Part shown: positions 35,801 to 48,184 of the stretch, piece after piece | How the letters are laid out: every line of letters starts with the position of its first letter | How positions within the stretch are numbered: the first letter of the stretch is position 1 | From: Chlorokybus atmophyticus | Taxonomy: Eukaryota; Streptophyta; Chlorokybophyceae; Chlorokybales; Chlorokybaceae | Reading direction: 5' to 3' | NCBI GenBank assembly: GCA_009103225.1 | Contig: RHPI01000773.1 | Span: forward strand, 410,476-474,475 | Length of the DNA stretch: 64,000 nucleotides | Position numbers and translations under genes: made by a program | The notes under the pieces: model-generated | Seen by the model: only the letters and a program-made list of their open reading frames with translations | Told to the model about the DNA's origin: nothing | The model's database searches: none

Positions 35801-36902
35801 CCTGCGCAAGTCGTGTGCGGCGGGAGCTGAGGCTGTTGTCGAGGGTGTCGGTGCAGCAGAGGAGTGTTACGGATGGGTTCAGACAGTGTAGACGCTGATG
35901 GTGTAAAATGCGCGGGTAAGTTGACCACGACCGTCCGAGCTACAGTCTATCTCCGCGCTTGGCTTTGGATCGGACGGTGCAGCGGGGGAAAGGATAGTAC
36001 TGCCAGCTGCTGACGTGCCTGCCTGCTGACAGCCCTCCACCGCAGATTACCTACGCGCGCCGGCCAGCGGTTGGCAGACGACTTGCCGCTGCGGTCACGG
36101 CGTAACGCGGTGACGGCGTATCAACGGTTAGCGGTTACGGCGTGGTCCACCGTGATCGTATGCTGTGGATGAGGTGTTGACGGCAACCACAGTTGCTGGA
36201 AGTCACTTTGATCGCGGTGGGTTACGTAACGCCACCCTGTTACGTCTTTCCAATGGAGTGTGGACTCCACAACAGTGACAGCGTGTCTAGTCTCTAAACT
36301 GCCGCCGAAACCGACGAAAATGCACTCTGAGTTCGGCTCACCATGCATGCATGGACAGAACACCTCACCACATCTCACCGTTACATGTTTGTGACATTAT
36401 TATTGATAGACACTCTCACACTTGAGGTATGAAGCACAGATTGCTATGTCCAGTCCAAAATACGCACACACGCACACACTTGCCCTTTGAAAATTGCACA
36501 CTCGCGCACGCAAGCTTTCGCACACGCACGCTACTTATGCATGCACACGCACATGCACACGCACATGCGCATATGTGCATGCACACATGCGCGCATGCAA
36601 TCAAGCTTGCACACACATTAGAATGTACCCCCACCTTCATAATACACAATTACATATAAAGGGCTCACTATGGGGCCAACCGTGTGAAATATAATGCAGA
36701 CGGGCATGGGCAACATCATGCATGGGATGGGGGACTAACACAAGCAAAGGTTAAATGTGTCCATCTGCATAGGCGCACCCCTCATGAATAACCACTGTGA
36801 ATACAACACGTGGTGTTTGCATTGCAAAGTTTGCCAGCTGTACATGCATAAGGTACGAATCATGGATGCAACCGTTGAGGCTTTGCATTTCACACTACAA
36901 TA

Positions 36903-36925
36903 CTACGCCATGGGCCATGGCGTAG
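36903..36925. repeat. 23-bp perfect palindrome with one central base
   Basis: Arms CTACGCCATGG / CCATGGCGTAG flank one G. Confidence 0.9.
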
Positions 36926-36935
36926 AGTTTGAAAA

Positions 36936-36976
36936 AGTGGCTTTTGCTGCTATGGCCCATGGCAGCAAAAGCCACT
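36936..36976. repeat. 41-bp near-perfect palindrome with one central base
   Basis: 20-bp arms (36936-36955 and 36957-36976) pair with a single mismatch around one central C. It starts 10 bp after the preceding palindrome and shares its CCATGG core. Confidence 0.9.
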
Positions 36977-37272
36977 ACCCATGATGATATTTGAACATTA
37001 TCTGTCTTTGTCTACCCGCCTGCTTTACATCTTATGCCGCATAAGGTGTGGGTGAGTAATGCATGTCCACCATCATACATGATCGTGGGACACATAAATG
37101 GCATGAAGCTCCTCCTATGGTTAAAAACAATGATGTTTTAATGATATGACAGATTGGTGACAACTGTATATTATACCGAAACTATACAATCATAAGATAC
37201 AGATACATAGCATGGAACAATTTCAATTCTAGTTGCTCGCATGCAAAAGCCTTCTCATGTATAAAAACATTG

Positions 37273-37462
37273 CTGATTACACAAGCCAAGTGCTTGAATA
37301 CCCTACTACTTCAAAACTATTTGCATCATACCATGTTATCATCATATATGAGACTCTTACGCCCCTGCTGATTACACAAGCCAAGTGCTTGAATACCCTA
37401 CCGCTTCATAACTATTAACATCAACCCATGTTATCATCATACATGAGACTCCTACGCCCCTA
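37273..37462. repeat. two-copy tandem repeat, period 95 bp
   Basis: Both units start CTGATTACACAAGCCAAGTG and end CCTACGCCCC or CTTACGCCCC, with about ten differences. Non-coding. Confidence 0.85.
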
Positions 37463-37959
37463 AATAAGAAGTGTTAGCAACTCAGTGCACCACAGCAATA
37501 CCACAACAATGCACTGCCGCGTGAATGTTTATGGTTTAATTCACATGTTGGGTGTGGGTGAGTGTTGGAGGTGTACAAAAAATGCAAGAGAGATTGCAAA
37601 AGTGGGTAAGGAGACCAGGTCAATGCGGTGATTAAATTTCAGCTTGCAATGTGGGATATAACATAACTTGCACAGGCAACTACCCATACTACAAACTCAC
37701 TACACATGCAAAGACATGCAACCGCCTGTACATCTCAAGAAACATTCATTGCACAGAATAAAACATTTTTACCAATAGCAAGTTACTCAACCTTATACTT
37801 ATATACACAAGGATAAACACTACCGTTATAAAGCAAAGGCTTCACTGATATATGGTTTAGGACCGCTGCATGAGGCGAAGCGGGAAGAAGGAAAGGATGA
37901 AACCAGCAACCCCAGCAGCAACCTCAGTCACACCACAGATTGGTGATCAAGGAGGTAAT

Positions 37960-39691
37960 CTACAACTCGTCATGCGCAAATGCAGCGTTCGACGCCTGCG
38001 CAAGGCTGTCAAATGCGCGGTCCACATCGTCATAATACACAGTCTGCCGTGCAATCTGGCCCTTCGTGTTCAGCTCGACTGATGTGAAGGTGCTGAATGC
38101 ACCCTTGGCGCCGCTCTTCGTGATGAGGAAGACTGTCTCTTGCCATTTGGTCTTGTTGGCAGCAGCAAACAGCTCATGCTCCTGTATTGACAACCCCATT
38201 GATTGTTGACACATGCGCACACCCACGCACACGCATGCGCACCAAAAGCGGAAACCCAACAAGTACCTTCACGGCAATGTGCTGGACAAGTGCACCAAAG
38301 TTGCGCAGCCGCTTCTCCACTTCTTGGAGGCCTGCATGGTTTCAATTTGCAACAAGTTGGGACTTCAGACACTTGAACACTTCATAACAACTGACCCACA
38401 GCAGTACGTTCTGCACAGTGCCCTCAGAGTTTACGATAAGACACACCTTGCACTGGCTTTGGCTCCTCTCCATAATTCAAGACAACATCCTCAGCATAGT
38501 GCTCCAGCACCTCAGTGATTTTCTTCTCGTCCCCAGATTTTGCCGCGTCCAACCACTTCCCAAGAATGCTCAACACTGGTTCAGCACAAGTCATAGCAGT
38601 TAGCATTACATCAACCACAATCAATGACACCCACACCCACACCCACACCAGAAACAACAATGACAACGACAACCACCAAGTTTGCGACAATGGTCTTGTT
38701 AACGGTCAATGCTCTTCATGCATTGACTGTTAACAAGCCAATGCAAGCAGTGCATTGACAGGTGACCAGACCATGCAAGCTTGCAACTCGCTGCAAGAAC
38801 TCAACAGCACAGACACCCTTTACACCTTGCATTGCCACATGATCAGCTAGATGCGACAGCTGCTGTGACTACCTGTGGCCTTCAATTTGGTGGCTTCCTT
38901 CTCAAGTTTAGCATCCGCATGACTTTTCTCGCAGCCCAACTCGGCGGCAGGCGCCTCGGGAGAGGCAGCGAGCAGCATCTCATAATCCACCACTTTGCCG
39001 TCCTCATCGAGGGTCAGCTCGAACGTGTTGGACATAATTGTTGAGCAATTCTGCACAAAGAAACAAACACTCTCATCAGGACAACTACGCATATGTACAT
39101 GCACTTGCACAGTAGACGAGATGCACACGTGCTTGCACATGCATGCACGCACATGTGCATTCATACGCCGGCGTGAGTGCCTGTATGTACGTGTGCGCAT
39201 GCGGACATGCACATCGTTGAGTATTTTCAATTTGCATGGTAGGAATTCATGTTACCTTATCGGAGTGCATGAACACGTCTGCAGTGAAGGCCACGCTTGT
39301 CTGAGCGTAGAAAAGCGGGCTAGTGATGCGTACGTTGACGGCGTCCGCATGCGCCAGCCATGGCCTCACAGCCTCCTCAATCTCAGTGACGCCAAGCCTG
39401 TGCTGGTGGCCCACATGCGTGAAGGTCACAGGCTTGTCCGCTGCAAGAAAAGAAAGAGACATGTTACACACGCAATTCACCAGCATGCCGATTATGTGTT
39501 ATAGGCACAGGGAAGAGAAAAAGAGCGTGCTTGCCTGCAAACTGCGAGATGTAATTGTCAAAGTCGGCGGAGTCGAGGGCGGCGACGATATTGTGGGCGC
39601 CGTGTTCGAGGAGGGTCTTGGACAGAGCCTGGGCGGGGGTGCCGCAGCTGGCCAGGAGCAGCACTGCTGCCAGAATAAGGCAAGACACCAT
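37960..39691 (-). CDS. secreted/ER-targeted protein with two SnoaL/NTF2-like domains
   Basis: Six exons: 39691-39535, 39440-39256, 39050-38873, 38575-38447, 38331-38267 and 38181-37960 (stop TAG), all in phase, giving 311 residues. The start MVSCLILAAVLLLASCGTPA is a typical signal peptide. Domain 1 (about 22-160) reads LLEHGAHNIVAALDSADFDN and HVGHQHRLGVTEIEEAV, then TFELTLDEDGKVVDYEML. Domain 2 (about 185-300) reads LGKWLDAAKSGDEKKITEVL, YAEDVVLNYGEEPKP and FSTFTSVELNTKGQIARQTV. Each has the helix-cone-sheet pattern of the SnoaL/NTF2 superfamily. Such domains bind small hydrophobic ligands or act as lyases and cyclases; the substrate is unknown. The first intron is GC-AG (GCAG|GCAAGC). The gene is complete; the fold assignment is by pattern only. 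Confidence 0.8.
38695..38737. repeat. hairpin in intron 3 of the SnoaL-like gene
   Basis: 18-bp arms (38695-38712 and 38720-38737) pair with one mismatch around a 7-nt loop. Confidence 0.9.
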
Positions 39692-42185
39692 GACTCCGCC
39701 CAAACCTGCCAGCTGCGCCCAACGAAACGCACTCGTCAGATATGACCAGCACCGTCAGGACAGAGACAAACTTCACTAGCGCGCACCTGACACAACTTCT
39801 TGGCTTGCTGGATGCACTTCTCTCTCGAGTGCCGCTAACCACACCAAGCAATGCCGCCGTCAACAACAACAACAACAACACCGTCCACAGGACACTGTTA
39901 AAGCCGCCACTGCAAAGCCTCTTTCAGCACAGCGCACCTACCTTGGTAGACCTGCATTGCAGCTACTGTCCTAATTGAGGGATTGCTGCAATGGAACGCA
40001 GTGGTTATAGCTTATTTATCAAGGCCAGGCAAAGTGTCATGAATTGCCGTGAGTTTGGCGCCAAACCGGTCGCTCATCGATTGAGTAGCGTTGCAGTGCA
40101 TTGATTGATAAACACGGTGTTCATCTGTTGGTGGTAGAGTGTCAATGGAGTGCATTGCAACGTACTGTTAGGCTGACGTGGCCCGCTGGACTAGAGATGT
40201 CTCTGTCGCCTCCGTGCCAGATTGCATTGGTACAGCCAGTGCCAGCATTTTGGTTGGCCTGGTAAGCTGCCACAACCTGTGTGGTGCACAGGATGCCTAC
40301 TGATGGCAGCGGCGAGGCCAGTGGCAGATTGCGGCCGTGGAGCCTCCACGGCCGGTGGAGGGCACGGCCTATTTCCCTGGCAGCGGGCACCCTCTGATCA
40401 AACAGGCCAAGCGAATCTGATCCGGCAGGAACTATTGCGCGCCTTGGCCGTAATGATGACAAATCTTGGGAATCGTCCCTAGCAGCTAGGCAAAGGGACT
40501 ACCTATCGGTGCTGTCCTGGCCTTCGACAGACCGGTCCCTAGACCCTAGGGACCGTCGCCGTATCCATCATTGACAGTGCTCACTGTTGCAGCGTATCGG
40601 CCGCCGGACGGTATCTGGCGGCTGACGGTGAAGCCGTAGCTTCGAGCCGCCGTTGATGGAGGATGAACACCCTGATCACGTGATGTGGATACACCTATAG
40701 CGAGGTGGTTGCAGATGCTGTTTTCGATTCATTACAAGAACAAGAGCATATGGTAAAATAGAGGAGCCCCCGGTAACAAGAGCATAGGGTAAAGCATTGA
40801 GGTACACAAGGCCAAACACTCCAACAGCATGCCGGAATGCAACATGGGCCACGCCCTTTACAGTGCGCTTGCTGCAGGACAACCTGCAAACACGCTACCA
40901 GACAGCAATACCTCGTGTCCTAACAGAGATGCAATGCACTGCTCGCTACTGTATGAACCGCCGTGCTTGAGTCGGCGCTTGGTGATACGTTTGTTTCAAA
41001 CGCTGTTGTGGCCACATGCAAACCACTGCGTGCATGTGCATAGGGTATAGACTGTCCGTGAATCTGATGCAAGGCGCACACCCTCAAGCAAACAAGCAAA
41101 CAACCCAAAAGAATGCACACGCAGGCAGGAGCAGCACAAGATAATTCATTACCACAGGGGCGCCTACTTAAGTGTTGTAAGTAAGTGAATGCAACGGGGT
41201 GGTGAGGAGCAGGCAGAGTTGTCGGGCAAGCAGACCTGAGCACAGATGCCACAGGCCCACAATGAGAAGTTGGAGGTTGTGGAGGTAGAACAGCAGCAGC
41301 AACAGGAAGCAAGGGCAGAAGCAGGGCGAGGAGGGGGTGCAATGTGCTGTGCTGTGCTGCCGAATGAGGGGTGGTGCCGCCACTTTGCTGCTTGGCAGGT
41401 CCTTGTCGTGGTGTAAGACCATCACACAGTTCGCCAGCAACCGGGTGCAGGCTGTTGCAGCACCACTCACAACTGCAACGATTAGAATATGATATGATAG
41501 AACTGAGGGCACTACAGAATCAGGGCTGCATGCACTCAACTTCAAAGCACCAGCACTTGCATTCATGCACAGCCATGTGACAGAATCAGGGCTGGCACTC
41601 AACTTGAAAGCACAGCACCAGCACATGCATTCATGCTTAGCCATGTGACAGAATTAGCGGTGCTGGCACTTGACTTGCAAGCACAGCACCAGCACCTGCA
41701 TTCGTGCACATCCATGTGAGCCAACATATAACATGTGCGGGCAGTGAAACAACTGCTCCCCGCACAATACACGTTAACGTTAGGTCACTTACCTCACAGG
41801 GTATGCATAGTAGTCATTCCAAACGTCACACACATGCTCATACAAGCAAATGCATGCAAACGGGTGGTTGCCCACAGCCACAATAGCACGCTTGCTCAGT
41901 AGCGTCAACATTGGTCAGCAAGGTTGCAAGCGAATGCCCACAATCGGCGAGTCGAGTACTAGTGGTGGCCCACTGGTGAGTACCTTTCCACACATTGGCA
42001 CGCAGGCTACATATCCACAATACTATACTTTATGGCTACAACCAGTGGACATGTGCAGAGGCTGAGTTGCATTGCACTTGCCTTTGCTGTGCATAACGCA
42101 GTAATAACCTACCTGCATGGTTGGCATCATGTTGAGACCCAGACTCAGCCCAACTAGTAGCTGCATAATAGGCGATCAATCCAGG
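39692..42185. other. intergenic, short palindromes, no gene recognised
   Basis: Includes small palindromes at 40333-40351 (GCCGTGGA-GCC-TCCACGGC) and about 40532-40552 (GGTCCCTAG/CTAGGGACC), and a three-copy tandem repeat (listed). Frames here are Cys/His/Leu-rich reads of repeats. Confidence 0.45.
41515..41718. repeat. three imperfect tandem repeats of 66-68 bp
   Basis: Units begin CAGAATCAGGGCTG, CAGAATCAGGGCTGG and CAGAATTAGCGGTG, and each ends in CATTCATGC/CATTCGTGC followed by CCATGTGA. Confidence 0.85.
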
Positions 42186-45100
42186 CTATTGGACAGGTAA
42201 CGGTCGTCCACGTGGAGGTGTTGGAGGCCGCTCATCATTCACGTCCTGAGGCCCACATGTTGAGTGAGCATGCAATACCAGCTTGGCAGTATGACAAGCA
42301 TTCGGCACAGTTACACAAACCTGCATCCAGATGTCTGCTGTGTGGCGGGCACAACTGTTGGGCAAGACAGCAGGGGAGGTAACCCTGACAGCCGGCGGCA
42401 ATGGGTGTATCAACTTTGGGACAACGACCAAGTCCCTACCCAAAACCAGAATGGCGCCAGCATTGTTCGCTGTCCCGCAGTAGTTGGTCGCAGAAAAGAC
42501 TGTGATCAGATGCCCTTGAGCAAACCGCTCAAAGCCGTCCATTACGCACTCGTGGGCGCGCACAATTAGCTGCACATCATTCACAGCGCAGAAGTGTCTG
42601 ACTCGGTCCGGACCAAAACTCACAAGGCCCGCGCCTCTTGAGTTGGGCTGCACGCCTTCAACATGGTCGTTCTCTGTTGGGTCAGACCACAATAAATCCA
42701 TCAATTGCACTCCACCATCTCGCATCCTGAGTGGCCGTTGAATCTCCTCTATTTGTGATATCCTGCACCAGCATAACTTTTCAGCATTTCAGGCTGTCAG
42801 CGGGTGCCATTGGGTTGTATGCATTGAGCAAAAACAAATGCAACTGTACCTGTCAATGGAGCGGCCAACCCCGCCATGCATGCACATGATTTTGCCTTCA
42901 ATCAATGCAGCGAGCGGCAACCAATTGAACAAGCGGTTAAAACGCCTCCATGCCTGCGGTTGACAGTTATCTCAATGAGTGATGCCAGTATAAACTAGAA
43001 TGCTCCTGGTGGACTGCCAACATGCAAGCACAAAGCACTATGACCTTGACGCACCTCTAAACCTTCGGTTTCACCCATGCGCTCAACACATTCTGTTCTG
43101 AAGCCAAACAATTTGTTGATGCTCTTCTCTTCGTGGTTGCCTCGTATGAGATGGACAGTGTGAGGGTGTTCGATCTTCAGCGCTAGCAGAAGGCTAATGG
43201 TTTCCAAGGAGTAAGCACCGCGGTCAACATAATCACCCAGAAACAGGTAGTCTATGTACTTGATGTCGCCGCTGGTGTCTGGACAACCGTACTCCTGGAA
43301 GAATCGCATGAGATCCCCAAATTGCCTGCGCAGTCAAAAGTGTATGAGATATGCAAGTTAACAAGTTTCCTGGTAGGCTCAATTTGCGAGAAGGATTGTT
43401 GCAGTATGGCCACTCGCTGGATGCATGGCACATACCCATGCAAATCGCCAAAAATCTTGATGGGAGCTCGCAATTTCAGCACGTTGGGCTCATCTGCAGC
43501 AAGACGTAATCTATCAGGCAACAGATGAGCAGCGTGAGGGCAGTAAGCCTCCCCTGTGCTGGTATTGTACCTTTCATTATTCTCTCTGCCGCTGTGCACA
43601 GCTCGTCCACCTGAGCAGCACTGAGGAAGAACTGTCTATGCGGCGGTGGTGCCCATTGGCGCGGTTCCAGCAACTTGTGAAGCACGGTCTTATGAACCCC
43701 CTGTAAAGAGTTGAGCCGCTCCAGCATGGGGCTATCTAGACCCAAGCTGCGCCTGGCCAAATCCTGTCCTTCTGACTGCTGCGACCCCATACTGACTCTG
43801 CGCGCCTCATTCTCAAACTGATCCAATGATAGCTGGCGGATAACACTGCCCAACGGCCCACCATCTGCTGCGATAACCACCTGCCACAACACGATCAACA
43901 TGTCATTAACCTTGGCAGACTCAGCACTGTCTTGTACAGCTCAATACAGACACTGAGCTGAGCTGCAAGGATAGCACACATACACATGCTGCCCATAACC
44001 TGGTCGTGCAATAACATACCGCGCGATGATGCAGGCGGACCCCGGGAACCGAACCCCGCGAAGTGACTGGCGTCTTCGTGCCACCTTCAGATGCAGGAGA
44101 TGCGATCTCGCTTGGAAGCGGAGGGGTTACTGGCCTCTCGAGAGGCATGCCAGCACTCATTGCAATGGTGCGAGCCGCTTCAGCCTCCTCCCGAGCAACA
44201 GCCTCCAGCCTGAAAGACAGACAGCAATGATGTCGCTATTAGATTGCCAACCTCTCCCACGAAGCCATAAGCTCAGCGTCATGCACTGGGGACGAATGTA
44301 TGATGTGGTCGAAAATTACAGCATGCACCGCAAATTGCTGCCAAAAACAGTTTCGCAAAAGACACTTTGCAAATTATGCAGAAGGGGCATATGCATACCT
44401 CGCATCGGCTACAGGAGAAGGCTCCGCTTCTTGCATGTCGCCGTCAGGGCTGCTTGCTGCAGACACTGACTGATCGTCACCCCACATCGTGTCCATCAGC
44501 AAGTCACCAGCTGGCGTAGAAGTGAATTCTCAGCTCCCTCATTTACTCTCATAATGAGTGATGACAAGCAGCGACTCGTTTGCATGCTGCTACACACTGC
44601 AACATGGGCATTGCATGACCACAACCAGTTGCCAGAGGCTGCAACAGCTTATCTAGTAAGCTCTACTCAGCAGTGGCACATCATGCCACACAGACTAGCC
44701 TTATGCCCACAGCATGCATGTAACCTGCGACCACACGCCAAACATGACCATGAAGGGAGCAAAACTAAGCGTGCTGAACGCAAGTAACATGTGTTGAGGT
44801 GCCCAAGCTTTACTAGCCAGAGATAGAATATCTACTGATTATGTTTTTTGTCATTTGTGGGAACGTGGCCTCAAAGCTGACTCTGCTGTCGATGCAAGTG
44901 TCATAAACGGCAAGCATCAACTTGCTGCGTAGATTACCTGCGTTCAAGCCACCATAAACAATCACGCCACACCCAAACTCTTCATCCTCCACGGATGCAG
45001 CAGCATGCCGGCATCGACCAGCAGTGCTGCTGCTTCCATTGGCCCAAGCTCCTATGCTTGTGTCAAGTACTGCGTAGCGATTTGGAGCGTTAAGCAGTGG

Positions 45101-47178
45101 GTACAACTTGGAGACCGACCCTGACAACAAGTCTATACGTCACCTGCAGTGTGGCCAGCACTCATCACCAATCGATTGCCAGTGCACGCTCCCCCTTGCA
45201 CATGCAGTCGAGGGCCAACAAACGCCTGCCAACCCGTGTCACGATACAGCTACTACTGGTAGACAGAGGCATCAACACACCAGTCAAAGTACTCTGGTAC
45301 CGCGCTGTGCTGAAACCGAGGGACAGGTGCTGACCCTGGGGCAACTCCCCACTCCCATCTGGCATCACGATGCCGAGCAAGGCCATATGCATCTCCAAGA
45401 GGCTGTAAACGCAACAAGGAATACGTCAGGTTACATGTTGGCAAACAACTTGCGCACAGGTGAACAGTCCCATCATCGTATCCCATCCATTGTATACGAT
45501 TGCAACCTTCTGTATACAAGAATGGTAATAAAACAACAGTCAACAGTATACTCTTCTGCCCTGAGGTACGAGGTCACTGACCTGATGCAATGCAATTGTT
45601 GCTGCTAGTAATTGTCTCAAACACACACAGGCACTGGCAGGTTGTTGCCGCACTAGGCTGTGGTAGGCTCACAGAGCGCTGTGTACACTGGTCACTTGCT
45701 GTCCAGCACTGAGGTCACACAGGTCTGTATGAAACTATATGCAGACAGTAGACAGTATTCCCTTGGCTACAACTTCGACGTGACAGCGTTGCATTGACAT
45801 GCTTGAAAATCTCGGTTACCAACCGACTGACAATCAAAGGCAGGTTGTATGCAAAACAATCTGACATGGAATGAAAACCCACCACTCCTGAAGCATCTCG
45901 GCCTCCAAACAGCAGCAAGAGACCATCTGCCCTCGCTGACGCCGTTGCATACATGCGCGCGCATGGCAAAGGTCCAACAGGCTGCACCTCCGTCCATTGG
46001 TATGGCTTGGTGGCTGTATCCAATACCCACAAGTCTGCCAAGACTGTGTTGCCTGTTGGGAAGATATGTGTTCATCCAAGCTGCTGTGCATGGCTTGTGC
46101 TGACTGAGGAGTCTATGAGCAATGAGGACTCACCGTCATGGCCTCCAAAGCAGACAACGAACCGCCGGTTAACCAATGAGAGCGTGTGTGCATACCGCGA
46201 ACCTGGTCCTCGCCCTGAAGCTGCAACCCTGCCAAATAGCAGTTGGAGGACAGAACGCACAGAACCTCCCACATGTTGCGCTAACAAGGTGGATGGTGTG
46301 CTATGAGCAGATATCTGTCACTCATCGCGGTGCATACAGGCATTGCTGCACACATGCAAGCTAACGAGAACTCAGTTCAACAGGAACTGCTTACTTGTGC
46401 CAGCGCCCGCCAGCACAATTTAAGTCTAATACATAGAGGTCCTCCGGTGCGAGCCCGTTGGGACCTATGCCACCCTGACAGCGAAAAAGTGTAAGAACTA
46501 CCGCTCCAGCACAACTTGCAGCAAGAGACACCGCAGGGCGAATCTTGCCTGCACAACAAGCATGTTGCCCACAGCACAAGCCGCATGCGCAGCACGCGGT
46601 GAAGGAACATCGCCAACAGGATGAAGCCTGCCAGCAGCAAGTGGTCCATCACTGATGAGCCTACCAAACGTCGCTGACCGCATGTGACTTTATACCTTTG
46701 CCAGGATTTACCACGAACATCCAGCACATGCACATCAGTTGTAGCGCCTGCTAGCCCTGCGTCGCAACAAACAAATCATGCGCATGCTTCAACATGACAA
46801 ATGCAGACGCTTGCATGTTATGCACATGCACTGATTTTGACAGCTTGCACAGCAACAGCGCTCACTTATTGAACCCGACTGCGATAGATCCTTTGCTTCC
46901 AGTGCCGTCGCACCACCGAACAGAACAAGGCGTGGACGGCCAGTAGAGTCCGCAGCCGTTGACAAGGAGTGACCACATCTGACAAGTATCAAATTACAGT
47001 GAGCATGATGTCGTTACTGTCTTGCATTCACTGTTTAGCACACAAGCAGCGAGTCTTGCAATGCGCACATTATACACATATGTCATGCTGTTGCAACAAT
47101 CACAGACCTGGGCCCGGGAGAGTCGCCAACGGCGTCCAAGGGACGCAGATCCGCCGCTGGCTCCGGATTGGCCGCCAT
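42186..47178 (-). CDS. PPKL / BSU1-type serine-threonine phosphatase with Kelch repeats
   Basis: Eighteen exons from ATG 47178-47176 to stop TAG 42188-42186. The N-terminus is a Kelch propeller: [108 protein letters not shown] and [11 protein letters not shown] Pro/Ser-rich linker follows, then a PPP catalytic domain with every metal and phosphate motif: GDLHG (split by an intron), GDYVDRG, RGNHE, CMHGG, WSDPTE, RAHE and SATNYCG. The tail [13 protein letters not shown] matches plant BSL proteins. PPKLs dephosphorylate GSK3-like kinases in brassinosteroid and development pathways; in algae the target is unknown. The exon 4 donor is GC (CAG|GCAAGA). The joint near 45068-45228 is not resolved. 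Divergent neighbour is the GAF gene. Confidence 0.95.
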
Positions 47179-48184
47179 AACTTGGCGGCCAAAGCAGGCG
47201 AGCGACGAGCCGCTGAGACTATCTGACTTCGGGTTGGTGCCGCAACAGCAAGCGCTCCATTGTCTAGTAACAAGTTTTACAAGGCCACCAGAACCCTAGT
47301 CACCATTGAGTCCTGCATTGGGTGCCAAGCTCCTTGCAGCTGCTTTCTTCCCCGCCTCTTCCGCAGAGACTCGTTCAAACAACAAGGACCACGTGGCTCT
47401 CAGCAGCATGCAAGCACTGCGCTATTGGTCTGCTCGACAAACAATCAGCCCAACAAGTCACGGCCGCTGCAGCTGTTTGCTATGTGCGCAACACAACACG
47501 ACACCGCAAGCCGCCCAAAAGCTAACCCGCCCTCCGCACACACAACCAAGCTTGCTGCAGGTCTAACCTGCAGCAAACTTCACTACCGACACACTGCGGC
47601 AACCAGCAACAGCACGTCTCTTTCCCTGTCCTCCTCGTCCTGCTCCTCCTCCTGCTGCTCCTCCTCCGCCGCCACCGCGGCCGCTGCCCGCCAAAGCGTG
47701 TCCGTCACGGGTCTGAATTTAGACAATAGCGCTGAAAACTTTCCACTGGATATCCATGAAAACGGCTGCTACAAAGTTCAAACCGGGCAAACCGCAGCTT
47801 GGATGCTTGAAATAATTTACGCACGCGCAGCGTCATGCCGATGACGGCACCCAGCGTCACGCTTGATTTTGGAAGGGTCACTCTGTGGCGCCAAGCGTGA
47901 CGCTGGATGCACGACCGACCTTACACGCAAGTTGTTGCGCCTGCTTGCTGGATAGCGGTTGGTGCTTGAAGTAAACTGCTTGTGTTTAGGGGTGACTGCG
48001 GAGCAGCACTACCGTTTCTTGGTCGTGGATGTTGACAAGCAGGTGGTTCCTGCGCATACTACGTGCAGTTTAGGCAAAGACATCAGCATGAGTATGAGAC
48101 TGTTTCGCTCTCATATGCAGTGCATGCCTGCAAACAGCAAAGACTGCAGATAGCCCAGCCTGATTGCATTTGCGAGTCGGGTAC
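47179..48184. promoter_or_regulatory. divergent promoter region between PPKL and GAF genes
   Basis: About 1 kb separates two outward-facing start codons. It holds a 15-bp perfect inverted repeat, CCAGCGTCACGCTTG (47851-47865) and its complement (47892-47906), containing CGTCA/TGACG half sites of the CRE/TGA-bZIP type. Promoter activity is inferred from position. Confidence 0.5.

Larger units (their letters stand above)
35810..37270. other. intergenic, hairpins and alternating tract
   Basis: No gene recognised. Contains an alternating CA/GCAC tract (36465-36615) and two adjacent hairpins listed separately. Confidence 0.45.

Noticed and set aside
40170-40680. Possible short DNA transposon with short palindromes
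   Set aside because: No terminal inverted repeats bound the segment and no target duplication was found.
41168-41644. 158-codon Leu/Cys-rich minus frame as a membrane protein
   Set aside because: It reads through the 66-bp tandem repeats; coding reading is explained by repeat composition.
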